Assembly (NCBI GenBank): GCA_029204225.1
Contig: CM055096.1
Location: 32,790,487 to 32,854,486 of the forward strand
Direction of reading: 5' to 3'
Length of the DNA: 64,000 bases
From: Diphasiastrum complanatum
Lineage: Eukaryota; Streptophyta; Lycopodiopsida; Lycopodiales; Lycopodiaceae
The notes below the pieces were generated by a model, which was given only the letters and a program-made list of their open reading frames with translations, had not been told where the DNA came from and searched no databases. Made by a program: the position numbers and the translations under genes. Below are positions 23,079-34,389 of the stretch, one piece after another (positions within the stretch are counted from its first letter, which is position 1; the number at the start of each line of letters is the position of its first letter).

Positions 23079-25062
23079 TCATAAGAGCTTGATACTCGAG
23101 ATCCATTGCCTGGATCCACTCCTCTTCTTTCCTTGCTTGATCTACACTTGTAGGCTCATCCAAAGAGGTTAGGAAAGCAACATAATTTCCAGAAACTACT
23201 TGCTTACCCTTTTGATCATATGTGAGCCTTGAAGGTACTTGTCTTTCTCTTGATGTTCTCCTTGGCATTTGACTTGATGAAGGTCCATCATCACCACCAT
23301 CCAAAGTAGGATCCTTCTCATCAACATCAAGAATGTTAGATCCATCCACTCTACCATCAATCATGCTTGAAAAAACCTTTGGAATATTCCCCTCATCAAA
23401 AATGACATCTCTACCAACAATCACTTTGTTAGTAGAAGGAATGTAAACCTTGTAGGCTTTACTCACCTCACTATATCCAACAAAAATACCTCTTCTTGAA
23501 GATGTATCCTCCTTGGTCCTATAATCAAGAGTAATGTTGACATAGCATGTGCATCCAAAGGTTCTTAGAAAGCTGACACTCGGCCTCCTCTTGAATAGCA
23601 TCTCAAAAGGTGTCCTTCCATCCAAAATAGCACTCGGCCACCTATTTCACAAGAAATTGGCACACAACAAAGCTTGATCCCAAAATGGTTTGTCAAGATT
23701 AGCACTTAGCCTCATAGCTTTAGCACTTTCACATAAAGTCATATTCTTCCTTTCAGCCACTCCATTTTGTTGTGGGATCCTTGATGTTGTATACTCCCTC
23801 TTGATCCCATGCTCATCACAAGAGGCCTTGAACTTGTTAGATATGTACTCACCACCATTGTCACCTCTCAAGCACTTGATCTTTGTGGAAAATTGGTTCT
23901 CCCTTGCATTCTTGAACTTGACAAAGACATCATACACTTCATCCTTGCTCTTTAGTAGATAGATCCAACAAAATCTACTAAAATCATCAATGAATGTTAC
24001 ATACATCTTAGCTCCACTATTGCTAATTGTAGTAAATCCATGAATATCCGAATGTACAAGTTGAAAAAGCTTTGTAGATCTAGAAATAGATCTAGTATAA
24101 GGTAGTCTATGTGACTTAGACAAAGCACAAGGCTTGTCATTACTTAAGGAACTTGGAAGACCAATCACAACCTTCTTCCTTGCCATTACCTCCAATGACT
24201 TGAAGTTGAGGTGTTCCATCCTTTTGTGCCAAACCTCTTGAATAGAAATTTGCTCCCTTGCAACACATCCAACTTGGTAAGCAATAACACAAGCATCAAG
24301 TTTGAACAACTTCCCTTGCCTTTTACCTTTTCCAATCAAGACATCTTTCCTTTTGATCAAACAAGCATCTCCATCAAACTCCACCTTGAGGCCCTTACTT
24401 AGCATTCGACTCACACTAAGCAAATTCTTGGTAATAGATGAAAAAAACAAGACATCCTCCAAATGAATATTCCTATTTGTAGAGAGAGAAATAAGAATTG
24501 TGTCAATCCCTTTGATTGCACACTCACCATCATTGGTCGGGTAGATCACCCTCTTGTCATCTCCATATGCCAACAAAGAAGTGAAGTACTCTTTGTGAAA
24601 GGTCATGTGTGAACTTGCTCCACTATTAATCCACCAAGGATCTAGATCTCCATCATTAGCAAGCATACATGAAGACATCACAAAAGCATCATCATTTGCA
24701 TCTTGAACATCCAAACCATCCTCATCAAGAGTAAGATTACCTTGCTTGTCTCCTTGATCTCTCTTTTTCTTGTAGCACTCACTTGCAAAGTGTCCTTTGA
24801 TGCCACAATAGAAGCACTTGAGCTTTGATCTATCCTTCTTTTTGCCACTTGAAGAAGCATCCATTTGATCTTGCCCTTTAGACCACTTGCTTTTGGTTTT
24901 GCCCTTGAATTTGCCCTTTGTGAACATAGCATCCTCTTGAAGTGTCGATGTAGATCCACCTCTTGCTTGAAGCCTATATTCCTTATTGATCAAGATCTCT
25001 TGGCAAAGTCTTATGAATAGCAATACTTTGAACAATGTTAGCATGAGCATCCAACAAGCCAT
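23056..25062 (-). pseudogene. Copia B protease and integrase
   Basis: The frame 25062-23647 runs from the zinc knuckle (KCFYCGIKGHFASECYKK) through protease (WWINSGASSHMTF; the Asp of DSG in A is Asn here), GAG-pre-integrase (EVWHKRMEHLNFKS) and integrase core (HSDIHGF, FIDDFSRFCWIYLL, RGDNGGEYIS, NGVAERKN). It continues after a stop at 23625-23056 (FLRTFGCTCYVNI, GYSEVSKAYKVY). The Asp-to-Asn change would inactivate the protease. Confidence 0.88.
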
Positions 25063-25522
25063 TAAGAATCACTTGAATAAGCTCTCCTTCCTTAATGCTT
25101 TCATCTATGCAAGCTAACTCATCATTCAATGCTTTCATTCTCAAAACAAAAGTACTTGGACTTTCTTCATTCTTTTTCAAACAAGAAAAGATTTGCCTTC
25201 TTAGAGTCAACACTCTAGAAGTAGACTTGGATTCATAAAGCTTCTTCAATGAATTCCAAGCTTCCAAAGATGATGTGCACTTACCAACTTCCTTGAGAAG
25301 TTCATTGGTAGCATTCATCTTTATCATGTGTAGAGCCTTCTTGGCCCTCTTGTCATACCTCAATTGATCTTGTTGTGTTGCTGGTCTCTCCTCCAAGCCT
25401 ACAACAATATCCAAAACATCATTCATCTCAAGAAGTGACTCCATCCTCACTTTCCACAATGAATAGTTACTTGAGGTAAGCCTATCATTGGCTTCCAACA
25501 TGACTCCAATTGAGGTTGCCAT
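24983..25522 (-). pseudogene. Copia B gag
   Basis: ATG at 25522; SSNYSLWKVRMESLLEMNDV, AWNSLKKLYESKS and SCLKKNEESPSTF as in A. A deletion of about 17 bp relative to A near 25000 shifts the frame before the basic/zinc-knuckle region. Confidence 0.88.
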
Positions 25523-26122
25523 GTAGCAATGACCTGATCTTCTCTTTCAACCTGCTTCAATTCACAAAGCAATCCTTTGAACAACAACAAATGCTTTCAA
25601 AAGAAATCACCAAGATTTGAAACTCTCTCACAAATTCTCTTCTAGCACTTATCCAAGCAAATCAACACATAGAATCATGGAATCTTGATCAACCTATGAT
25701 CTATCCTCAATCTAATGACTTTTGCCGCTTCCTAAGATTGAAACACACTCAAATGAAGTCCAGCAACCTCATTATCTAGAGATCCAATCAAAATTAGGGT
25801 TTTGACAAAATCACAAAAAATTGACTATTCCAAATCTACATGCAAATGCTGAAAATTTGATATGCAATCTATAAGCCACCACTTAGGATGAACCAATGAT
25901 CCAAAAATCGGCCAAATCCAGTATGTGAATTCAAAAATTGGAATTAAACAAGTATATTGACCTATTTAGTGTTTTGATCTACAAAAGATCCAATCTACAA
26001 AAGCAAAAAATCTGATTTTGGTGTAGAATCCTCTCTAGCATGCTCTAGACTTGATATCTTCACCAAATCATTGATAGATATGATTTCCTCCTTCATAACC
26101 TGAAACGCAAGCTCTGATACCA

Positions 26123-26772
26123 TGTGAAAGATTTCAGATCCTTAAGATCCAATCTACTTGAATGATCTTTGGTTAGAAAGAGAAATACACTACCAATCTC
26201 ACCATTGTAGAAAAATCAGCATCTACACACAATTTGAGATGCAAACACTAATAGAACTTGATCAAACTTGAATGAAATGATTGTGTACTGTTTCTATCCG
26301 TACAAAACCAGCAAGCTATTGTATTTCACACGTGTGGATCCAAAAATAGCAAATATAGATCATTCTACACATAGAATTGCAAGCAATCACCAAGATAGTG
26401 CACCAATGGATAGTAGAACCCAAGAGAACCATGTATAAGCATGAAATGAGATAGAGAAGAGAGAAGATGACTCTCTCCACGAGTTACATCCTTTTATAGC
26501 AGGTCCAAACCCTATTTGGCCACTTGGCTTTCCCACCAAAATACTAACCTTACCAATTTTGGGTCTAGATTCAATGTACCCAACTTATTCAAATTGAATC
26601 TACTCAAACTCTCATTCTATCTTTCCCACACTTTCAAAAAGTGTTTATTTAAATGAAATTTAGACTAATGAACTTTGAAAAGTCAACCTCTAAGTCTAAA
26701 ACAAGTTTTGGCCTCAATATGCCAAATATGAAAATATTGCAAAATGTGATGAAACTAGTTGAATCTTTCACA
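26123..26772 (-). repeat. 5' LTR of copia B
   Basis: On the plus strand TGTGAAAGATTTCAG...GAATCTTTCACA. The adjacent CTGATACCA at 26114-26122 is the PBS in reverse. Confidence 0.92.
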
Positions 26773-26911
26773 TTTATTCCCTGTAAGATTGTCACCATAT
26801 GGCAACTTACCTATTGGAAGATATACTAGAGAAAAGAAAGATATTTTATTGCTCGAGTGCCAGAGAGATTTGGAGATGGCACAACAATTACACAAAGATC
26901 TCAATACATGA
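26773..26911 (+). pseudogene. ORFX part 3: C-terminal end
   Basis: 26773-26777 is the second TTTAT copy. With copia B and one TSD copy removed, the frame ending LVHELFDGSL continues as FPVRLSPYGN, GRYTREKKDILLLECQ and AQQLHKDLNT to TGA at 26909-26911. This restores a continuous C-terminus and confirms that both copia elements landed in one coding unit. No domain is recognised in the tail. Confidence 0.65.
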
Positions 26912-27091
26912 CGTCTTTTTCAACTTCTTCTTGTATATGATGTTTTTGATTATGTGATGCTGATTATGTGAATGATGTCTGTTGCTATCTTCTGAAATAC
27001 CAAGTACATGTCATATATTCAACAAGTGAAGAAATATCTTTACATTTGACCTCACAAATATCCACAACATGAAAGTATTATTTTCTCAGGA

Positions 27092-27250
27092 ATGAATAAA
27101 CCTCGAAACAAAGATTATATATTCAAGAGGACGTTTCACATTTGAGGAGGGGGATATGTGATGCCACATATCCCCCTCCTCAAATGAATAAACCTCGAAA
27201 CAAAGATTATATATTCAAGAGGACGTTTCACATTTGAGGAGGGGGATATT
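27092..27250. repeat. Palindrome flanked by a direct repeat, containing a polypurine tract
   Basis: Two copies of a 65-67 bp segment (GAATAAACCTCGAAAC... to ...GAGGAGGGGGATAT), at about 27092-27157 and 27184-27250. Between and overlapping them is a perfect inverted repeat with 22-bp arms (27140-27161 and 27166-27187, spacer ATGC). The GAGGAGGGGGATA run resembles a gypsy polypurine tract, so the 3' end of the surrounding gypsy element may lie here. Confidence 0.8.
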
Positions 27251-27571
27251 TGCTAAATAATGTATACTTACTCCAAAATGACAATATATACCTGGAAATG
27301 AAGTTATGTGTTGGACAAATATATATTATGAAGAGGCCTATATCATTTTTCGAAATATAAATGCTAAGGACCTGTCTTCCACTAAAGGACCTCCTGAACT
27401 GAAACGACGCCTGGAACACGAAGCGACTAGATTCGTATTGTCACTTTAAATTAGAGTAAATTAAACTCTTAGTGAAAGTTACCTTCAATCATTGTAAATT
27501 ACATGTGCTTATAATTCATCTATTAACTAGAGTTAGTAAATGGAGCGACACACTAGCAATCTCAAGAGGTG
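27251..27571. other. Non-coding; possible gypsy LTR remnant
   Basis: AT-rich sequence after the purine tract. It has the position expected of a 3' LTR, but no upstream partner LTR is found in the window, so this is unproven. Confidence 0.3.
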
Positions 27572-27671
27572 TGTCTGCTCAAGGGCAAAAGCAAAAGTAA
27601 GTGGTCTAAAGGGCAAGATCAAAAACTTCTAGAGGGGGTATACAACCCCAAGGACCCCACAACAAAATGGA

Positions 27672-28853
27672 GTGGCTGAAAGGAAGAATAGGACTTTATG
27701 TAAAAGTGCTAAAGCCATGAGGTTAAGTGCTAATCTTGATAAACCATTTTGGGATCAAGCTTTGTTGTGTGCCAATTTCTTGTGCAATAGGTGGCCGAGT
27801 GCTATTTTCGATGGAAGGACACCTTTTGAGATGCTATTCAAGAGTAGGCTGAGTGTCAACTTTCTAAGAACTTTTGGATGCACATGCTATGTCAACATCA
27901 CTCTTGATGATAGAACCAAGGAGGATCCATCTTCAAGGAAAGGTATTTTTGTTGGATATAGTGAGGTGAGTAAAGCCTACAAGGTTTACATTCCTTCTAC
28001 TAGCAAAGTGATTGTTGGAAGAGATGTCATTTTTTATGAGGTAAACATTCCAAAAGTGTCTTCAAGCATGATTGATGGTGATGTGGATGGATCTAACATT
28101 CTTGATGTTGATGTAAAGGATCCTACTTTAGATGGTGATGATGAAGGACCTTCATCAAGTCAAAACTAAGGAGAACATCAAGAGAAAGACAAGTACCTTC
28201 AAGGCTCACATATGATGAAAAGGGTAAGCAAGTAGTTTCTGAAAATTATGTTGCTTTCCTAATCTCTTTTGATGACTCTACAAGTGTAGATGAAGCAAGG
28301 AAAGAAGAGTGGATCCAAGCCGCTGGATCTTGAGTATCAAGCTCTTATGAAGAATGGAACATGGAGATTGGTGGAGTTACCTATGGACAAGAAAGCTATT
28401 GGATGCAAATGGATGAAGACAAACCAAGATGGATCTATCAACAAATTCAAGGCAAGGTTAGTGGCAAAAGGATATGCTCAAGAACAAGGGATTGACTATG
28501 ATGAGACCTTTGCACCCGTGGCAAAGATGGAGAGCATTCGAGCCATCATCTCACTTGCTACACTTTATGGATGGGATATATGGAAAATGGATCTCACAAG
28601 TGCATTGTTGAATGGTGATGTTGAGGAGGAAGTGTACATGGTGCAACCCGAGAACTACATTTCATCAACAAAGCCAAATCATGTGTGTCTACTACAAAAG
28701 AGTTTGTATGGCCTTAAGCAAGCACCAAGGAGTTGGTATGCTAAGCTTAACATTTTTTTACTCTCTCAAGGCTTTGTTATGAGTGAGTATGATCATTCAC
28801 TTTATTATAGGTTTTCTAGAAATGATGTTACCATCTTGCTAATCTATGGATGA
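27672..28853 (+). pseudogene. Copia C integrase C-terminus and RT
   Basis: 27672-28169 encodes FLRTFGCTCYVNI, GIFVGYSEVSKAYKVY and VIVGRDVIF. 28290-28853 encodes ARLVAKGYAQEQGIDYDE, FAPVAKM, SLYGLKQAPRSWY and VTILLIYG, where a shift destroys the YVDD box (DDIILSGG continues in another frame at about 28850). Confidence 0.85.
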
Positions 28854-29066
28854 TATCATCTTGAGTGGTGGAAACAATCAAGGTGTGGAGGATATCAAGA
28901 GTGCTCTCAAGAAGGAGCTTGAGGTGCATGATCTTGGTAACTTGCATTAAATTTTGAGAATAGAAGTGATTAGATCTTCTCAATCTACTTTCATTTGTCA
29001 AGAGAAGTATGCTAATTCTATTCTAGTAAGATTTCATATGTAGATGCAAAAGCTAGTGATATACCT

Positions 29067-29363
29067 ATGGAGTCTCATGTAATGCTAACTATAAGAGGTA
29101 GTGAAAGATCCTTCAAGGACATTACTCTCTATAGAAATCTAGTTGATTCACTCATCTATCTAGCCATTACAAGACCAGATCTAAGATATTGTGTTGGAAT
29201 ATTGGCTCAATTCATGCAGGATCCTAGTGAGGAGCATTGGTGGCTAGGAAGACGAGTTTTGAGGTACATCATTGGAATTCGAGATTTTGGCATATTGTAT
29301 GAGGGATCATCACCTAAAATTTTTGGTTTTTCAGATTCAGACTATGTTGGAGATGTAATGGAT
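29067..29363 (+). pseudogene. Copia C RT connection and RNase H start
   Basis: Contains SFKDITLYRNLVDSLIYL, AITRPDLRYCV, SEEHWWLGRRVLRYI and FGFSDSDYVGDV. The rest of RNase H is deleted. Confidence 0.85.
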
Positions 29364-29620
29364 CTCTATTATCACTTCATGCTTATACATTGTCCTCTTA
29401 CTTCATCTATCCATTGGTGCACTATACTTGTGATATCTTGCAATTTTGTGTGTAGAATTCTCATTAAATGCTATTTTCATATCCACATGTGTGGTAGCTT
29501 AAAGTATTCATTCATTCTGACATAATGTTGAATGCAATAAAACTGTATCATCAATTCAGTAAGTAGCATCTACAAATCAAATAAATTACGAGCACAAAAC
29601 AATAGCGGATGCAATCGCGT

Positions 29621-29969
29621 ACTTGAATCTGGCTTTGAATCTCTGATCATCTTTGTCTGATGCACTTCCACGAATTAGTAGTGAAGCGCTATTAGCAATA
29701 TGCTATATCAATCTCTAGGATTAATAGCATCATCAAACTAGAAAATGACCAACTATTTATGCTAGTTACGAATGTCATTTAGAGTTATCCAAATGACAAT
29801 AAAAGAAAGTTGTATGATTGCAGATCGCAATTGATACCTAGCCATAATGCGTTGTCACTTCTCCAATTAGGTTACATGGTGATTACTTGCTAACAATGAT
29901 TAGAGCAAGTCGTTAGCTTCAAAACAAGGTAACATTTGATAGTACTTCGACCCCCTTCAATAGTCTTTG
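29621..29969. other. Nothing recognised
   Basis: No coding or structural signal found. Confidence 0.4.
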
Positions 29970-30180
29970 TCATTGTCGAATCCAACTATTAGCCAATCTC
30001 GTGTATTTCTGCAGACTGTGCAATAACGTGAGTAATAATGCAGAAACTGTGTAACCAACCAAAAGGAACACCCAGGACACGAATGCCATCTGAGGCGACA
30101 AGGAAGCCTTGTGGAGAAAGAAAGTCAGAGGGGAGACCTGCTGGTGACCACGTTGAAAACTTGCAAGGTTGTAATGACAA
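29970..30180 (-). mobile_element. Possible LINE reverse transcriptase scrap
   Basis: On the minus strand, open frames read WSPAGLPSDFLSPQGF and ASDGIRVLGVPFGW. The DGIRVLGVPFG wording is familiar from RT C-terminal regions of plant and algal non-LTR elements. Only about 60 residues; the rest is not recognisable. Confidence 0.35.
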
Positions 30181-30576
30181 ATCCAGTGAAGTAAGCTACT
30201 CAGAAAAACGATGAGAGACATGGAGTACCACAAAAGCAGGACTGATGATATGAGTGTCGTCAGCTACAGAAGGAGATAAGCAAGAGGGAAAAGCCTCTAA
30301 AGAAGCTCAACGGACATGGAAATGGGCAAGAGCCAATGTGGTAGGAGTAATTTGACGTGAATTATTATCAAGTCCACAAAATTAAATCATGAAGACAAAT
30401 ATGGTGGGTGCCTTTGGTTAGCTTTGAGGCCTTTAAAAAGGATTCTTACTTGGCATTCTTTTAACATTCATTTGCTTACAACACCACTTCTATATGTGGG
30501 CTCAAAGCTCTTCAAAATAATGATGGTCACACACTCATTCGTGCAAAGCCCCCTCCCCCAAATGGTTTCTCGCTTG

Positions 30577-30652
30577 TATCTGCGATCTCTCTCTCTCGCT
30601 CGCTCGCTCTCACGTCTCCTCTTCTGTCTCGCGTCTCCTCTGCTGTCTTTCT
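30577..30652 (+). promoter_or_regulatory. Pyrimidine-rich promoter/5'UTR tract
   Basis: A CT-rich run with CGCTCGCTCGCTC and CTCCTCTTCTGTC upstream of the gene at 31106, of the kind (Y patch) common around plant transcription starts. Transcription start is inferred to be near or just after it. Confidence 0.4.
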
Positions 30653-30875
30653 TTTGATCAGCGTTGTCCATTTTTCGCACATTAACTAGTCTTTATTGTC
30701 AGCCCCATTTCCAAATAGATTATTGCCTGATTCAGCTGTTAATGCTGCTGCTGATTCTGATCACCATCGATTCAAGGAATGATTGAATCAGTGACATCTT
30801 GTTAGTGGATCAGGGGTGGTTGCACATGGTAAGGACTGCCAAATCATTGCGAGCTGTAATGTATTCGATAATTGG

Positions 30876-31074
30876 GTAAGTTAGTTTCCAATTCATTTTC
30901 ATTTTACGATCGTTAGTTTCCCACATACGGGAGCAGATTGTGTACATCAAAAGGGTAGGCTTATGATCTCTATTGTGAAATGGTTCAATTAATGGGTTTT
31001 TCTCGTTTGGAAGGCAAAATTATTTGGTTGCCGGTTAATGATCACTTGCTGTGTTGGGTTTCCTATAATTGCAG
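30876..31074 (+). other. Predicted 5'UTR intron
   Basis: Donor TTGG|GTAAGTTAG at 30876 and acceptor CCTATAATTGCAG| at 31074, 32 bp before the start codon. The interior is T-rich. Confidence 0.55.
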
Positions 31075-31105
31075 CTGAGGCTCCTGCACACCCACAGTAT
31101 TCTTG

Positions 31106-32032
31106 ATGGCCTCAGCATTCTCAGCTTGCCTACTCCCCTTGCACCCAAATTGCATGGGCTCTTCTACTGGAATGGCACACACTAGCAAGCTTTTGCAACA
31201 CAAACAACAAGGGCAAACATTGATACCCCTGTTAACTGCTAGCAACCCTGCTGCGGTCGCCGCAGAAGAAGAAGAAGAAGAAGTAATAGCCATCAAAGAG
31301 AAAGACTTTACCCAAGTGAAAGAAATGGATGATGAGAATATAAGGTTGGATGTGGAGGCCAACTGGAAGAATGAACCTGACGTAGCTGACTTTCATGTGA
31401 ACGGAAAGGCGACTTGTTCAGACGTCCACAGCTCCCAACATCCAGTAGCTTCTACTACAGGGGACGATAATATTCTTCACTCAACTTCAGCTAATAAAAA
31501 TCCTATGGCCTGCAGTACTGTTCCAAAGGGCAGCCGATTCAAAAAGACCTGCAAGGAAGCAGCTAATCCAACCAGGGAATGGTCAGCACAAAACAAATCT
31601 CACTATATTAAACATGCTGGCTTTCAGCCATGGATGCAAAGAGCTGCTGAGGCTGAGAAATTTGAGGCCCTATATCTGCTTGCTCGAGTTGCTGAAGATG
31701 CACAAGCCGCTTCTATTTTTACTCATGGGAGCATCCCATTTGCCCAGAAAAAGTCGACCAGGAGGAGCATAAGGGTTTCTAACACGAATGCTGCATCAGT
31801 ACAGTCACATTCCAGTCTTGTTGCTGAGGCTTCTTCTTCCTATGATGATGAAATCAGCATCCAGTATTTGACTTCTCAAAAGGACAGTGGCAACTTGGAT
31901 ATAGGATCATCCAAGAACATCCCAGCAGGTCCCTTGTTCCAGTCCAAGCGACGCAAGAGAGTGACTCTTCCACAGAGGCTGGGCGATTTTGTCATTCAAT
32001 TGCCAAAGAAGGGGCAAGAGAGAAGAACTTGA
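31106..32032 (+). CDS. Uncharacterised basic, probably nuclear protein
   Basis: An intact 308-codon ORF from ATG 31106 to the TGA ending at 32032. It is not recognised as a known family. Visible: an N-terminal region with a six-residue glutamate run from a GAA repeat (about residues 53-58); a middle conserved-looking helix-forming segment (FQPWMQRAAEAEKFEALYLL, about 175-195); and a C-terminal bipartite basic stretch (QSKRRKRVTLPQRLGDFVIQL, about 280-300) that would suit nuclear import and DNA or chromatin contact. The upstream CT-rich tract and 5'UTR intron support a real host gene. Base composition is less AT-rich than the flanks. Function not assigned. Confidence 0.7.
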   Translation: MASAFSACLLPLHPNCMGSSTGMAHTSKLLQHKQQGQTLIPLLTASNPAAVAAEEEEEEVIAIKEKDFTQVKEMDDENIRLDVEANWKNEPDVADFHVNGKATCSDVHSSQHPVASTTGDDNILHSTSANKNPMACSTVPKGSRFKKTCKEAANPTREWSAQNKSHYIKHAGFQPWMQRAAEAEKFEALYLLARVAEDAQAASIFTHGSIPFAQKKSTRRSIRVSNTNAASVQSHSSLVAEASSSYDDEISIQYLTSQKDSGNLDIGSSKNIPAGPLFQSKRRKRVTLPQRLGDFVIQLPKKGQERRT

Positions 32033-33698
32033 CCGACCATTTGCGATACAGGATCATAATTTCCTGTTGAGAAGATTTAGATATGAAAGCTTTGCACTCT
32101 CAGTGATTTCTTCACAAGAGTTCAAGGAAATGGATTTTTGTTGTGAAGCTACATTTTGCTCACTGGAGGTAAAGGACTTATTTGATCAGTTAGGCAGGTA
32201 ACCTGAATACTGTCATAAATTGAAATCAAGAGCTACTTTTGACTAGATTTCAGTTACAATGCTTTGGAAGAACCCATGCATACTTACTATAACACCCAAA
32301 TAAACTCCTCACTACCATTTCATGGAATTTGAAATTGCATGACAAGTTGATACTATTTGAAATATGGAGAGATGCAAGCACCAACTTCCCTTGGATCACT
32401 CTGATATTTATATTATCTAATTGCTCTCCATTATGTAGAATCTGTGGGAAAACATTTGATGCAACATGTTCCATCTTGATCTTTTTATTGCATTTGGAAC
32501 TCTTTCATGGATCCAAATAATGTCCCTTTTGTTAGATATGCGAGTCATGGTACTTACTAACTATAACATGCAATTTAAGAATGAATATTCACATTGGCAT
32601 CATTGTGAAGTTCATGAATCCATTATTGATTCGCTTAATATCCATTATGGAGGTCTACCTTAATCCATAGGCCGTAAGTTTCAAAATGTAGTCACATTCT
32701 CATGTTTTTGGTGACGTTGTTAGTCCTACTATATATGAAGTGCACCATGATCCTAACAAATCACATTAGAAAGGCTACTTTATTATCTAATCTACTCTCA
32801 TAAAATTGATGTCTAAGGGAAAATGTTGGAATGTATGTCTTTGATCAAACATTTTCCATCAAGATTTGCGTCATATTATGACAAACTTTGTGTATAGTTT
32901 CAATTGAGGTTAGTTATGTGATGATTATAACCCCTAAATCCTAATGAGCTGAATAATAACTCAGATCACACTTGGTCAAAGTCAATAGTACCCAAACAAT
33001 GTAAAGTGAACATTTGTAATTCTAACAAAATTGACCATCCAATTACATATTATAATGTATACATTGTAAAGATAAATGAATACCAATCAATACCCAAAAA
33101 AGTAATTGAGGTCTCTTCATCCTCAAAATGATTGTCTCCATCAACTTCACTAATCACAGACAACTACTCAACTCCTTGATTACTTTGTTGATGGAATTCA
33201 TGCATAAAGGATGAAAAGAATCATATGTAAAAATGTCTAATGACATATCAAAACTTCCATGATGATACATATGTTAATACTACTAAGTCTGAACTGCATC
33301 AGTAATGACATCATTGTTTTGTTCCACAAGAACACATCAATAACCGTACTGGTCATCCAGTTGATTATTTCCATTTGCATCATTATACTGAACACACGGG
33401 TCTTCTACATGTCATGCAATCAATCTTTTTAAACATCCACATTAAATGAAGCTAACCAAAAGTTTGATCAACTTTCATCTTCTTGATAACGAATGCACTC
33501 ATGATTTGATTAAGAACGTTGTTGCTCCTATAGTGATATAATGTCATTGAAATTCATGGTGATTGTTTTATCTTAAACATCCCTATTCCCCACATTTTCA
33601 TAGACCAATCAAGTTCTTATGTACCCATATGTTGAGTTTCATGTTGAATTGAATGATCAAGTTTTTGATGAGCTTAAATGTCTTACATTTTTTATAGT

Positions 33699-33920
33699 CT
33701 TCTTGATCTTTTATGGGAATTTTTCCTCCAAAAACATCCTACTAGTTTAAGGAAATTGACATAGATTTAAGATGATGCACTTTATCCAATTGATTTTGAT
33801 CAACAAAAACACCTTCCTTTCTTTATAGTCTTCTTGATCCTCTAAGGTTTCCTCCACATTATCTTACTAGTTCAAGAATTGATATAGATTCAAGATGATG
33901 ATAAACATCCAATTGAGAGT
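33699..33920. repeat. Diverged tandem duplication
   Basis: Two copies of a unit of about 125 bp, each containing TATAGTCTTCTTGATC, a CCTCC block, TACTAGTT and TAGATT(T/C)AAGATGATG. Confidence 0.6.
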
Positions 33921-34389
33921 ATTAATAATTTGTCCTTGATTCACACAAAAAAATCCCAATAAGATTTTCTTTCTTGTGTTCCCTTACCTTGCACCACATG
34001 GCATTCTTCCATGAATCATAAATCCCAAATCCCACAACTTTTTTATTATTATTTAACTTCATTACATAGAAATTCAGTTAAATTTTCTGAACATATGGAG
34101 TTTATTTATGCGTTCGGCTAAATGGAATACAACAAAATTGATAAAACACACCATAGTTGACTTATATCCTATATAATCTTTGGAAACTTAAAACCTAAAA
34201 TGTCATCAACATAGAATTACATTAGCGTCATATGCAACTGCATGATCCATTTGAATTAAACAATGTACATGTGCCATTGGTCCACCAACAATTAGATTAA
34301 CAACAATTTCTCCATTGTGCGAGAGCAAGCATCCCAGTAGTCACGAGCCCAATGACGACAAATATACTCATGTGCACACACCCCCATAT

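Larger units (their letters stand above)
21335..26772 (-). mobile_element. Copia element B (5.4 kb), minus orientation, RT replaced by foreign DNA
   Basis: Sister of element A, with LTRs 21335-21977 (3') and 26123-26772 (5') and a perfect TTTAT TSD. gag, protease and integrase are recognisable and in normal order. The segment that in A encodes RT and most of RNase H is absent; 22182-23078 holds unrelated sequence instead, followed by only the RNase H tail. B therefore could not encode its own reverse transcription and was presumably copied with enzymes from another member (inference). Confidence 0.92.
27572..29620 (+). mobile_element. Copia relic C, plus orientation, heavily deleted
   Basis: A relative of A and B. 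A scrap of gag (coding around 27585-27625) is fused directly to mid-integrase. Integrase and RT follow, with RNase H cut after DSDYVGDV at about 29360 and joined straight into the middle of an LTR, recognisable to about 29570 by TATCCATTGGTGCACTAT and TTCATGCTTATACA. No 5' LTR is present. More diverged than A and B. Confidence 0.85.

Noticed and set aside
27092-27250. CRISPR-like or origin-like repeat
   Set aside because: Only two repeat copies, eukaryotic context and a retroelement purine tract; no spacer array or associated genes.
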